In this document: one piece after another, positions 17,791 through 26,298 of the stretch
Numbering within the stretch: the stretch's first letter is position 1
How the letters are laid out: the number at the start of each line of letters is the position of its first letter
Origin: JACPUX01 sp964517465
GTDB lineage: Bacteria; Pseudomonadota; Gammaproteobacteria; Burkholderiales; Casimicrobiaceae
Length of the DNA stretch: 64,000 nt
Assembly (NCBI GenBank): GCA_964517465.1
Contig: CAZFEK010000013.1
Coordinates: 1-64,000, forward strand
Direction of reading: 5' to 3'
Program-made: the position numbers and the translations under genes
The notes under the pieces: model-generated
The model's input: only the letters and a program-made list of their open reading frames with translations
Databases searched by the model: none
What the model was told of the DNA's origin: nothing

Positions 17791-18072
17791 CTACACCTTG
17801 CGGGGTTTGGGCTTCCTGGTGCGCTTGCCTTCGGTCTTGGCAAGGATGTAGCTGAACACTTCGTCGGCATCGTAGACCAGGCCGTATTGGGCCACCTCCT
17901 GTTCGGCCTTCAGGGCTGAAGCGACAAAGGCCTTGCGGCGTTGGGCCAGCGCCGCCTGGGCTTCGATGGCTTCCACCATCCAGGCATGCGGCGTCTTGCC
18001 GCTCGCAGCGGCGGCGGCCGCGACGCGCTCTTTCAGGTCGTCGGGGAGCTTGATGGTGGTTGTGACGGTCAT
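17791..18072 (-). CDS. Ribbon-helix-helix antitoxin (CopG/ParD-like)
   Basis: A 93-residue protein whose first 45 residues form a ribbon-helix-helix domain: MTVTTTIKLPDDLKERV strand and helix, then SGKTPHAWMVEAIEAQ. The C-terminal half is helical and ends in a strongly basic KRTRKPKPRKV tail. It is encoded just upstream of the toxin in the same direction and preceded by a perfect inverted repeat (18090-18111), as expected for an autoregulated toxin-antitoxin operon. Confidence 0.85.
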   Translation of the reverse strand: MTVTTTIKLPDDLKERVAAAAAASGKTPHAWMVEAIEAQAALAQRRKAFVASALKAEQEVAQYGLVYDADEVFSYILAKTEGKRTRKPKPRKV

Positions 18073-18089
18073 GGCGGCTCCGGCAAATC

Positions 18090-18111
18090 AGGTAATACCA
18101 AAGTATCACCT
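18090..18111 (-). promoter_or_regulatory. Candidate antitoxin operator
   Basis: Arms AGGTAATAC (18090-18098) and GTATCACCT (18103-18111) are inverted copies with one mismatch and a 4-base spacer, centred 28 bases upstream of the antitoxin start. Ribbon-helix-helix antitoxins bind such palindromes to repress their own operon. Confidence 0.65.
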
Positions 18112-18195
18112 CGGTGGCGAGGCGTCAATTTGCCCTTATCGTCGCCGCCATTCTGCCCGGGCCTTGAAATTTCGGTCGCCTCACCTCCCGGAATC

Positions 18196-18300
18196 GCGAG
18201 GCTTTTCACCGACCCGGAGTTTGCCGCCGCGCTCGATGCCACCTACACCGGCGAATATCGTTGGCACCACCACTTCGCCTCGCTCTGGGGGGAAAGCAGG
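18196..18300 (+). pseudogene. Decayed copy of oxidoreductase 3' segment
   Basis: This stretch closely matches 16909-17014 within the fused oxidoreductase gene. Both begin GCGAGGCTTTTCACC, share GACCCGGAGTTTGCCGCCGC, and end with a G-run then GAAAGCAGG. The copy has scattered substitutions and one base fewer in the G-run, which would shift the frame. It lies beyond the toxin-antitoxin genes, so the module is flanked by the functional 3' end and this fragment. No intact product is expected. Confidence 0.8.
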
Positions 18301-18669
18301 GCGGCGTCGAAACGAAGAAACGCCTACCTCTCCGAAGCGCCCCATTCAAGTTCATCCAGCCAGAGGCCACCAGTTTCGCCCCACCGCCCACCCGCCTTTC
18401 ACGGATTCATCCCCACCTTTCGCTTCGCCACGCCCATCGCGATCCGGATTTCTTGATTTTCCATCCTCCCGTCGCTAACATGCCCCCGCGTAGCCCGATT
18501 CGGCTCGCGTTTCTTTTCGAGGTTCTTATGTTGGAGATAACAGTCGTCCGATAACCCGATCCCCGCGCCAGCGGTGCAATCAGGTTGTCGCGATCACAAA
18601 CGAGTGGCAGGCCGCCCGCGGTGGTTTGCTGTTTTTGTTCGTTGAGATGACTGCAATTGGATTTCCAAC

Positions 18670-19824
18670 ATGACTTCTTTCAAGCCGAAGCAAACGCTAC
18701 TTCATACCTTTGCCCAAAGTGGCGGCACCGCCGATGCCTGCGCTGACTCGGCGCACACCGCGTCTGTCGCAGGTGACCGCCTTGCGGGCTTTGCGCCGCC
18801 AGACCGTTTTTGCGATCCGGGCGCATCCATCGCCCGCGTGACGGCGGTCGATCGCGATCAATACCTCATCAGGAACGCGGCGGGCGAGTCGCCCGCGAAG
18901 CTGACGGGACGGGCCGCCTATGCCTGCGTATCCGCTGCCGATATGCCCTGCGTCGGCGACTGGGTCCGCGTGAAATTTCACGACTCGAGCGGGCAGGCGA
19001 GCATTCTTGAGGTGTTGCCGCGACAGTCGTTTCTGCAACGAAAAAGGCCGGGCGAAACGGTCGAATTCCAGATGATCGCCGCCAACATCGATGTGGCCTT
19101 CATCGTTCAGTCCTGCCACTTCGACTTCAATGTGCGCAGACTGGAGCGCTATCTGGTGATGGCGAGCGAAGGGCATATCGAACCCGTGGTACTGCTGACC
19201 AAGACCGATCTGATCACCCCGGCGGCGCTGGAGCAATTGATTTCGCGGGTTCGCTCCGCCGGCGTTGGCGCCCGCATCATCGCCTCGAGCAATGTCAGCG
19301 GCGAAGGCGTTGACCAGCTCCGCGAGCTGCTTCGCCCCGGCAAAACCTACTGCCTGCTCGGATCATCCGGCGTGGGCAAAACCACACTGGTCAACCGTCT
19401 GCTCGGGGCCTGCGGCCTCGCCACGGGGGCGGTGAGCCATTCCGGAGAAGGCAGACATACGACCACGCGGCGTCAGCTTTTGGTGCTTGAGTCAGGAGGT
19501 CTCCTGATCGACCTGCCCGGCATGCGCGAATTGGGAATGCTCGGCGTCAGCGAAGCAATCGATGACAGCTTTGCCGACCTTCAGGCGTATGCGCAGCAAT
19601 GTCGCTTCGCCGATTGCACCCACAGCAGCGAGCCGGGTTGCGCCATTCAGAGCGCCATTGCGCGAGGAGAACTGGATGCGGCGCATTTTCTGAACTACCT
19701 CAAGCTCAAGAAGGAAACCGAGTTTCATGACCGATCGCAACGCGAAAGGCGCATGAAGGATCGGGCCTCCGGAAGGCTGTACCGTGCCGTCACCAAGGCC
19801 AAGGGGAAGCGAAGAGAGTATTAG
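18670..19824 (+). CDS. rsgA: Ribosome small-subunit-dependent GTPase A
   Basis: A 384-residue circularly permuted GTPase. The N-terminal OB fold (about residues 50-125) is followed by permuted G motifs: LLTKTDL (G4), GSSGVGKTTLVN (G1/P-loop) and DLPGMRE (G3). A C-terminal zinc knuckle reads CRFADCTHSSEPGC. RsgA helps late 30S maturation by releasing RbfA. An extra N-terminal segment of about 45 residues precedes the OB fold. It is a stand-alone housekeeping gene in a spacer of 170 or more bases on each side. Confidence 0.95.
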   Translation: MTSFKPKQTLLHTFAQSGGTADACADSAHTASVAGDRLAGFAPPDRFCDPGASIARVTAVDRDQYLIRNAAGESPAKLTGRAAYACVSAADMPCVGDWVRVKFHDSSGQASILEVLPRQSFLQRKRPGETVEFQMIAANIDVAFIVQSCHFDFNVRRLERYLVMASEGHIEPVVLLTKTDLITPAALEQLISRVRSAGVGARIIASSNVSGEGVDQLRELLRPGKTYCLLGSSGVGKTTLVNRLLGACGLATGAVSHSGEGRHTTTRRQLLVLESGGLLIDLPGMRELGMLGVSEAIDDSFADLQAYAQQCRFADCTHSSEPGCAIQSAIARGELDAAHFLNYLKLKKETEFHDRSQRERRMKDRASGRLYRAVTKAKGKRREY

Positions 19825-19963
19825 GGCGCGGGTTTGGCTTCGCAAAAAGTCTCCCCGACCCGCAGGACATTGTTTCCTCGCCACGATCGCGCAAGGTGTA
19901 CGGTAGATTGCAGGTTGCGACAACGAAGCAAACCGCCACCCCTCTTGCGATGCGCCGACCGGC

Positions 19964-22900
19964 CTAGTCCCCGCGCATGAGCGTCAAAAGCTCATCGGTC
20001 GAGGGCAAAGCCGCGCCTTCGCCGCCTTCGCCCAACACGCCTTCAGCGAGCGCGCGTTTGTCGTGGTGCAGTTCGACGATGCGCTCTTCCAGCGTGCCTT
20101 TTGCGACCAGGCGGTACACGGTCACCGGGCGCAACTGGCCGATGCGGTGGGCGCGGCCCATCGCTTGGTCCTCGGCGGCAGGGTTCCACCAGGGATCGGT
20201 GATCACGACATAATCGGCGGCGGTCAGATTGAGGCCGAAGCCGCCGGCCTTGAGGCTGATGAGGAACAAATCTCCCTCGCCGTTCTGGAAGGCGGCGATG
20301 CGCCGGCTGCGTTCGGCGGCGGGGGTGGCTCCGTCGAGGTATTGATAAGGAATGCCGCTCGCCTCGAGCGGTTCGCGCAACAGGGTGAGAAAATCGACGA
20401 ACTGACTGAACACCAGCGCCTTGTGGCCGTTGGCGGCCAGCTCCGCCGCCAGATCGGCGAAGGCGCGAAGTTTGGCGCCGACGATGCCCATTTGCGGGCT
20501 GACGAGGCGCGGATCGCAGGCCGCCCGACGCAGTTTCATCAATTGCGCGAGGACGGAAAAGCGCGCCTGGGCACCCTCCTCCCCTAGCGCGTTTTCCGCC
20601 GTTGCCAGCGCCTGGCGGCGCAAGGCTTCGTAATGCGCCGCCTCGTCCGCCTCGGGCGTGATGGAGAGCACGAGCTCGGTGCGCGGCGGCAAATCGTCCA
20701 GCACCTGCGCCTTGGTTCGGCGCAGCACGAAAGGTGCGATCAGGCGTCGCAGCCGGCGTTGCGCTTCGCGGTCGCGATCCTTCTCGATGGGCGTTGCGAA
20801 ACGTTCGGAAAAGCGCGACAGCGTACCCAGGAGGCCCGGATTGCAATAGCGCATGATCGACCAGAGTTCGGCCAGGCGATTTTCGACCGGCGTGCCGGAC
20901 AAGGCCATGCGGAAATCCGCCGGCAAATCGTAGAGCGCCAGCGAACGCTTGGCTGCGGCGTTTTTCACCGCCTGGGCTTCGTCCGCGACCACGGTAAACC
21001 AGTGGCGCGTGGCGAACAATTCCTGCGCCTGTTGCATCAGCGTGTAGGAGACGATAACCAGGTCGCGCGGGCCGGCCTTCTCAATCATGGCGGTGCGATC
21101 GCCTTCGCCGAACATCATGGCGTTGAGGGTGGGCGCGAAGCGGCGCGTTTCGGCCAACCAGTTGCCGCACACCGAGGTGGGCGCGATGACCAGCGCGGGC
21201 CCGCCATCGGCACGGGCCAGCATCACCGCCAGCGCTTGCAGCGTTTTGCCCAAGCCCATGTCGTCCGCCAGACACGCCCCGAAGCCGGCTTGCGCGAGGC
21301 GCATCGCCCAGACAAATCCGTCCTCCTGGTAGGGTCGCAGCTCTGCTTGCAGGCCGGCGGGCAGCGCAATGGCGAGGTCTCGCGCCTGCGCCAGGCGCTC
21401 TGCCTTGTTGCGGAAGGCGGTGTCGGTTTGGGCTAGGGTTCCTTCGAGGGCCGCGTCGAGCCAGCCTGCGGCCAGAGTCGGCAGGCGCAGGCCTTCCGCC
21501 CCCGCTTCGCCTACCGCGGCGAGGTCGGCGAGGCGCTCGCGCAGTTCGCGCGTGAGTGCGGCATAAACGCCCTTGCCCATGGGCACGAAGCGGCTCTTGC
21601 CGACGGCCGCCGCCAGCAGTTCTTCGAGCTGAAAAACCAAACCCTCGTCGAGGCGCGCTTCACCTTTGACCGAGAACCAGTCTCGCGCCGTATGGACCCT
21701 CACGCTCAGGTGCGTGGCCTCCACGGTGAGCACCCGCACTTGCTGTCCGCGTGGCCAGTCCACCGCGCCCACCGCGGGAGTGGCGGGCAAGGTCTCGACC
21801 ATGGCCAGCGCCTGCTCGGGATCGGCCACGCACCATTCACACACCGTGTCCCCGCGCCGAGGCGCCTCGAGAAAAGGCAGCGCGTCGAGAACGGCGCTGA
21901 GATAGGCGCGTTCGGCGTCGAGATCGCGCAAGGTGCCGATGCTCTCGCCTTTCACGGCGGCCATCACGCGCGGCCGCCCCTCGCCCGGCATGAGGCGCGG
22001 CCCGTCGGGTCCCAAAGGGGCGGCAACGAGGCGCAACATCAGGGTCTCGCCCTGGGGCGAAAGTTCGGCGCGCAGGCGCGTTTCGGCCGGCACTTCACGT
22101 GCCGCTTCGCTCGAATCGGACTGGATGTGAAAATGCGCCGCCAGCGACTGCAAGGTCTGCTGCAATTCCGCCTGGGCTGCGGCGGGCACTTTGAAATGGC
22201 CCGAGACGAGCTGGGCCGCCCGCCGCTGCGCCGGAGTCAGGCGGATGACGCGCACCCGCTGCGGCGAGTCGCGCACCACGGTGATGAAACGCAGGGCCTC
22301 CTTTTCGCGTTGTTCATCGCCGTCCGGGTAGTAGTCCCGAGCATCGTCCGGCGATTCGCCGCGCACTTGCGGAGTCACACGCAAGACATAGCGCTCCCCT
22401 TCGCGGGCGACTTCGAGTTCGGGCATGCCCTCGACCACGTCGACTAGGGTATCGGGGTCTTCGCGCAGCACCACTGCCGGATGACCGATCAGCGCGCCAA
22501 TGGCGGCGGCGCGATCAAGAACCTGGCGGCGCGCCGAATAACGATCGCTCCGGATGGCCCGCGCCACCTTTGCATCCCAGGGTTCCAGCCGCTCGCTTCC
22601 CGCCAGTTTCGAGAGCGAGAGCGGCTTCGGCTTTCCCCAACCGCGCGGACCGCGCTTTTGTTCGAGGGGTTCGATGGCTTCGACGCCGCCGCGTTTGTCG
22701 AGACCCACGGACCATAGGATGCGCATCGCTGCGGCCTCGGACACCGTTTCCACGCCCAGGGCCTGCAGCGACGCCAAGACCGTGCGCCAGCTGTCTTGGC
22801 CCCCGGCGGCAAAGAAGGTCGCCGGGGCATCTCCACCTTCGAGAACCGCTTCCGCCGCGGCGACCTGGCCTTCGAGCCAGACGAGGCCGCAAGCGCGCAA

Positions 22901-24127
22901 ACGCGCCCGCAACGCGGCAAGGGCATGGGCATGTTGGATTGCCGCCTTGCCGCTGGGCTTCCCCACGGTTTCAGCCCCAAGCCAGGCGCGTGCCAGCACT
23001 CGAAAGACATCGCCCAGGCAGGGGCCGCCGCGATCGAGATCAAAAACCTCCTTGATCAGCGCGCACTCGCCCAAACGCACGCCGATGGCATGCGCCCAAA
23101 CGCCCCAGTGATGATAAGGAGAGGGTTTGCGCGAGCCGGATTCGCCGATGCAGAACTTGCGCGCCTTCTCCAACTGCGCGGGCGTCTGTTGGGCGATCAA
23201 GGAAAGCGGATAAAGCCAGGCGAGCGACTCCGGCAACGTCCGTTTCTTGGTCCTGACTTCGGTTCCGCGGCGTTTGAATGCGGCCTCGAAAGCGAGCTGC
23301 GCCTCCGACCAGCGCCCTTCGTGGACGTGCACCGCCGCCCGCAGCGCATCGGCCCCGCCGCCGTCCTCCGCGCGCAAGACTTCGAGCAGTCGGTCGTGCG
23401 CGCCGGCATGCAAAAGCCATTCGCCAAGCTGCAGGCGGAGATATTCGGGCATTTCGGTCCGGGCGGCTTGCAGCTGCTCGAGCGTCCAGCTTTGGATAGG
23501 CAGCATCTTCAAGTCGAATTGCTGGCAGACCGCAGCCACCGCCTCGCAGGCGATCGCCCATCGCCAGGCTGCAGTCAGGCGCGTAAACAGCACGGGGTCA
23601 AAAGGCTCGACGCAAACCTCGTGCATGACCCGAATCCAGTCGTGGCGGAGCGCAACCTTGCTCCTCAGCGTTTCCAGTTCCGCGCTCGAAGTACCGGCAT
23701 AAAGCTCCAGCCGGACCGCCGCCAAGGTGGGCCCGATCTCCCAGAATGGCCAGCTGTAGAGCGCAGAGGTTTGGGGGTTCAGCTTTTCAGCGCGCCAAAA
23801 GGCCTCACGCAGGCTGCGGGCGTCGTACCGCTGAAAGATCTCGTGATAGAGCCTGATGCGCGCCTCATCCACCAGGCGCAGAAAACCTTGGCGGGTCTCA
23901 TGTTCGACCAGCAAGCCGTCCTGCCTGAGTTGCAGCTGCGCAAGCTTCACCTGCTCCACGGTGTATTCCTTGGCGCTGCTTGATTTCCAATCCAGCGCAT
24001 GCAGCAATTCCAAAGTCGCGGCTCGCGGCCGATAGCTCCACAAAAGCGCCATGGCGCAGGCGACGGCACGGCCATCCTCGGTCAGGCGTTCAAGAGCGGT
24101 TTGCGCAACAGGAGGCAATTCGGTCAA
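19964..24127 (-). CDS. Very large SNF2/RapA-family helicase-like ATPase
   Basis: A 1387-residue protein. The C-terminal 470 or so residues are a complete SNF2 motor: LRPYQEDGF, Walker A DDMGLGKT near residue 954, a DEAQ Walker B (instead of DEAH), LSGTPVENR, and motif VI GRAHRIGQ near residue 1326. The first 850 or so residues contain no domain I can name with confidence; they resemble the N-terminal extension common to bacterial stand-alone SNF2 proteins and may carry a degenerate SWIM-type or helical repeat region. These proteins translocate on double-stranded DNA. It is monocistronic between rsgA and an unrecognised gene. The substrate is unknown. Confidence 0.9.
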   Translation of the reverse strand: MTELPPVAQTALERLTEDGRAVACAMALLWSYRPRAATLELLHALDWKSSSAKEYTVEQVKLAQLQLRQDGLLVEHETRQGFLRLVDEARIRLYHEIFQRYDARSLREAFWRAEKLNPQTSALYSWPFWEIGPTLAAVRLELYAGTSSAELETLRSKVALRHDWIRVMHEVCVEPFDPVLFTRLTAAWRWAIACEAVAAVCQQFDLKMLPIQSWTLEQLQAARTEMPEYLRLQLGEWLLHAGAHDRLLEVLRAEDGGGADALRAAVHVHEGRWSEAQLAFEAAFKRRGTEVRTKKRTLPESLAWLYPLSLIAQQTPAQLEKARKFCIGESGSRKPSPYHHWGVWAHAIGVRLGECALIKEVFDLDRGGPCLGDVFRVLARAWLGAETVGKPSGKAAIQHAHALAALRARLRACGLVWLEGQVAAAEAVLEGGDAPATFFAAGGQDSWRTVLASLQALGVETVSEAAAMRILWSVGLDKRGGVEAIEPLEQKRGPRGWGKPKPLSLSKLAGSERLEPWDAKVARAIRSDRYSARRQVLDRAAAIGALIGHPAVVLREDPDTLVDVVEGMPELEVAREGERYVLRVTPQVRGESPDDARDYYPDGDEQREKEALRFITVVRDSPQRVRVIRLTPAQRRAAQLVSGHFKVPAAAQAELQQTLQSLAAHFHIQSDSSEAAREVPAETRLRAELSPQGETLMLRLVAAPLGPDGPRLMPGEGRPRVMAAVKGESIGTLRDLDAERAYLSAVLDALPFLEAPRRGDTVCEWCVADPEQALAMVETLPATPAVGAVDWPRGQQVRVLTVEATHLSVRVHTARDWFSVKGEARLDEGLVFQLEELLAAAVGKSRFVPMGKGVYAALTRELRERLADLAAVGEAGAEGLRLPTLAAGWLDAALEGTLAQTDTAFRNKAERLAQARDLAIALPAGLQAELRPYQEDGFVWAMRLAQAGFGACLADDMGLGKTLQALAVMLARADGGPALVIAPTSVCGNWLAETRRFAPTLNAMMFGEGDRTAMIEKAGPRDLVIVSYTLMQQAQELFATRHWFTVVADEAQAVKNAAAKRSLALYDLPADFRMALSGTPVENRLAELWSIMRYCNPGLLGTLSRFSERFATPIEKDRDREAQRRLRRLIAPFVLRRTKAQVLDDLPPRTELVLSITPEADEAAHYEALRRQALATAENALGEEGAQARFSVLAQLMKLRRAACDPRLVSPQMGIVGAKLRAFADLAAELAANGHKALVFSQFVDFLTLLREPLEASGIPYQYLDGATPAAERSRRIAAFQNGEGDLFLISLKAGGFGLNLTAADYVVITDPWWNPAAEDQAMGRAHRIGQLRPVTVYRLVAKGTLEERIVELHHDKRALAEGVLGEGGEGAALPSTDELLTLMRGD

Positions 24128-24388
24128 TCTGTAGTCGAAAACTCAGAGGCGCGGTTCTGCCTGAAATCGGAAGTACCCATTCGGCCGCAAGCGGGTCGCG
24201 CGGCGATGCCGCGAATGTTAGCAAGTTCTATGGGTAGAAAACACGCCGCGGCAATGCGGCGATGGTACCAACTCGATTGGTTTGCGAACGGCTCGACCGC
24301 TGCCCAAAGGGCCTCGGCCGGGTTTATTCGCCGGCGCTAGGCTGGTTTCTTCCGCTTGCGGCGCTTTACCCGGCAAACGCACGCATGA

Positions 24389-24892
24389 TCAGCCCTTCGG
24401 CCAATTCCCGCCCTTCATTTGCTCGAGATACCGATCGACGATTTCTTTCGGGCTCAAGCCTGCTGGTTGATAGCCTGCAAACATCATCACGATGTAGCCG
24501 GCATGGTTGCGCAAAAGCCAGGCTTCGGTGGGGTCGGTGGACTTGTGCTGCGACCGCGCCCACACGTATTGCAAAAGGTTCATGCCTGCGTCGTCGAGTT
24601 CCTCTTCGCTGCCCAGTGTGGTCTTGGTTTGGGTGAGGTTTTGCGCAGCATCGAGCGTGCTCAGCAGCTTACCCGGGAGGTCTGCCTGGCTGCTCGGCGT
24701 GGCCCGCCGGTCAGACCACAGCGCCGCGCTGGACTTCGCCGCGTCGGCGAGCGGCCGCCTTTCCACGCCGGACAAGCGCTGCGAAAAATTCTGCAGCACC
24801 GACTGGAAAACCAGTGCGAGTGAACGCTGGCTCTTGCCCCCGTTGGGTTCCAAAGGCGTTGCCAGCCCAAAATCGAAATGAACGCTGTTCAT
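24389..24892 (-). CDS. Unrecognised 167-residue protein
   Basis: The start at 24892 is chosen because an AGGAG sits 8 bases upstream of MNSVHFDFGLA; the reading frame is open further upstream but without a ribosome site. The protein is soluble and mostly helical, with a Ser/Gln-rich first half and a conserved-looking C-terminus containing LLRNHAGYIVMMFAGYQP and SPKEIVDRYLEQ. No signal peptide, membrane span or metal motif is visible and I do not recognise the family. It lies between the SNF2 gene and nnrS, divergent from the latter. Confidence 0.6.
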   Translation of the reverse strand: MNSVHFDFGLATPLEPNGGKSQRSLALVFQSVLQNFSQRLSGVERRPLADAAKSSAALWSDRRATPSSQADLPGKLLSTLDAAQNLTQTKTTLGSEEELDDAGMNLLQYVWARSQHKSTDPTEAWLLRNHAGYIVMMFAGYQPAGLSPKEIVDRYLEQMKGGNWPKG

Positions 24893-25042
24893 GATGCCGC
24901 TCCTGCCCGATGCCGCGAGCACCCGATTGGCGCCGGGGCATGAACAGCACTTTAGCGCCGAGCCCGCCGACGCCAGGACTGGAATAGTCAGCCGAATCGG
25001 CCCCAATTCCGCCGGCAAGCGCGATCCACATTTTGTCGCCTT

Positions 25043-25057
25043 CTTTGCTGAGCAAAG
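25043..25057. promoter_or_regulatory. Perfect palindrome CTTTGCT-G-AGCAAAG upstream of nnrS-like gene
   Basis: A 7-1-7 perfect inverted repeat ends 17 bases before the GTG start of the NnrS-family gene. It could be an operator or a small hairpin near the ribosome site. It does not match the TTGAT-N4-ATCAA FNR/DNR consensus. Confidence 0.35.
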
Positions 25058-25074
25058 GGTAAGCTGCGAGCTTC

Positions 25075-26298
25075 GTGCAAACCCCACCCTATATCTTGCG
25101 CATTACCGCTCCGCTCTGGGCAGCCCCCTTTCGCCCTTTTTACCTCCTTGGCGCCGCCTATGCCCTGTTGCTGGCGGGCACTTGGGCTTACTCGGCACAA
25201 ACGCCGGAGCAAGCCCTGGCGTGGCATGGACATGAAATGCTGTTTGGGTTTGCCGGCGCCATCGTCGCGGGGATATTGCTTACCGCAATGCCGAGCTGGG
25301 CGGGTTTGGCGGAGTGGCACGGCGGGCGGCTGATCGCGCTGGTTGCACTTTGGCTGGCGGGCCGATTTGCGTTTTGGTGCGAGGCTCTGCCCGACTTGCT
25401 TCGCGCCGTGCTCGATGCCGGCTTCTTTTGGCTGCTGCTGGCGCTGCTGCTGCCCGAACTCCTGCGCTTGAAAGACCGGCGCTTCTTATGGGTGCTGCCC
25501 ATACTGGGCGTTCTGGCGCTGGCGCAAATCGTTTATTGGCATGGCCTTGTACTCGCGTCGCCGAAAGAGATGCGCGCCGGATTGCAGCTCGGCCTACACG
25601 GCCTGCTGCTGCTTTTTGTCGTCAAAGGCGGACTGTTGACGCCGATCTTTACCGGCAATGCGCTGCGCGAACGCGGCTTGGGTGACGCGCCCAAGTTTCT
25701 GCCCGAACTCGAATATGCTTGCGCGGTGGCCATGGTGCTACTGGCGGTGGCCGAAGCTTTGGCCACACCGCCGGCATCGCTTGCCACGGTGTGTTTTGGC
25801 AGCGCCTTGCTGCTCGCCTTTCGGAGCTGGCGATGGCGGGGCTGGCGGGTAGCAGACCTGCCCATGCTCGCGGCCATGCATCTCGCTTTCGGGTGGTTGA
25901 TCGCAGCACTCGTGCTACGCGGCTGGGCGGCGCTCGATGCGCGCCTGCCTCAGGATGCATGGCAGCATGCGTTTCTGGTGGGCGCGCTCGGGCCGATGAT
26001 GCTGTCGCTGATGAACCGCGTGAGCCTGCGCCACACCGGCCGGCCGCTGGCAGTGAGCCTGGCAATGCGCTGCGCCTTGGTGCTGGTCATGCTGGCGGCG
26101 TTGCTGCGCGTCGCGGCGGCGCTGCTGCGGCTCGATCACTTCTGGACGGCGGGCGCCATGGCGCTCTGGGCGGCGGCTTTCGCGATTTACCTCGCCCACT
26201 TCGCGGCTTTGCTGGTGGCACCCAGCCGGCCGCGCGCCGGCGATGCGGCGGCAGCCGCTTTGCTCAAACGCGAGTCGCCCCCGAGCGGGCGCGAATGA
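25075..26298 (+). CDS. nnrS: NnrS family membrane protein
   Basis: A 407-residue polytopic protein with about 12 hydrophobic spans. NnrS signatures are FRPFYLLGAAYAL, WHGHEMLFGF, GILLTAMPSWAG and NRVSLRHTGRPL, with the conserved His residues as potential heme/copper ligands. It starts with GTG. NnrS proteins are linked to nitric oxide stress and denitrification in proteobacteria and protect against NO-induced metabolic damage. The 3' end converges on and overlaps the MeaB-XdhC gene by 35 bases. Its presence supports a denitrifying or NO-exposed lifestyle. Confidence 0.9.
   Translation: MQTPPYILRITAPLWAAPFRPFYLLGAAYALLLAGTWAYSAQTPEQALAWHGHEMLFGFAGAIVAGILLTAMPSWAGLAEWHGGRLIALVALWLAGRFAFWCEALPDLLRAVLDAGFFWLLLALLLPELLRLKDRRFLWVLPILGVLALAQIVYWHGLVLASPKEMRAGLQLGLHGLLLLFVVKGGLLTPIFTGNALRERGLGDAPKFLPELEYACAVAMVLLAVAEALATPPASLATVCFGSALLLAFRSWRWRGWRVADLPMLAAMHLAFGWLIAALVLRGWAALDARLPQDAWQHAFLVGALGPMMLSLMNRVSLRHTGRPLAVSLAMRCALVLVMLAALLRVAAALLRLDHFWTAGAMALWAAAFAIYLAHFAALLVAPSRPRAGDAAAAALLKRESPPSGRE

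Noticed and set aside
17933..18478. Plus-strand ORFs spanning the antitoxin and the oxidoreductase fragment
   Set aside because: They are antisense to a good ribbon-helix-helix antitoxin and read through a decayed fragment; no ribosome site or domain.
24128..24388. Possible small gene or RNA between the SNF2 gene and the unrecognised gene
   Set aside because: Only short frames without ribosome sites and no stable or conserved RNA-like structure could be seen by eye.
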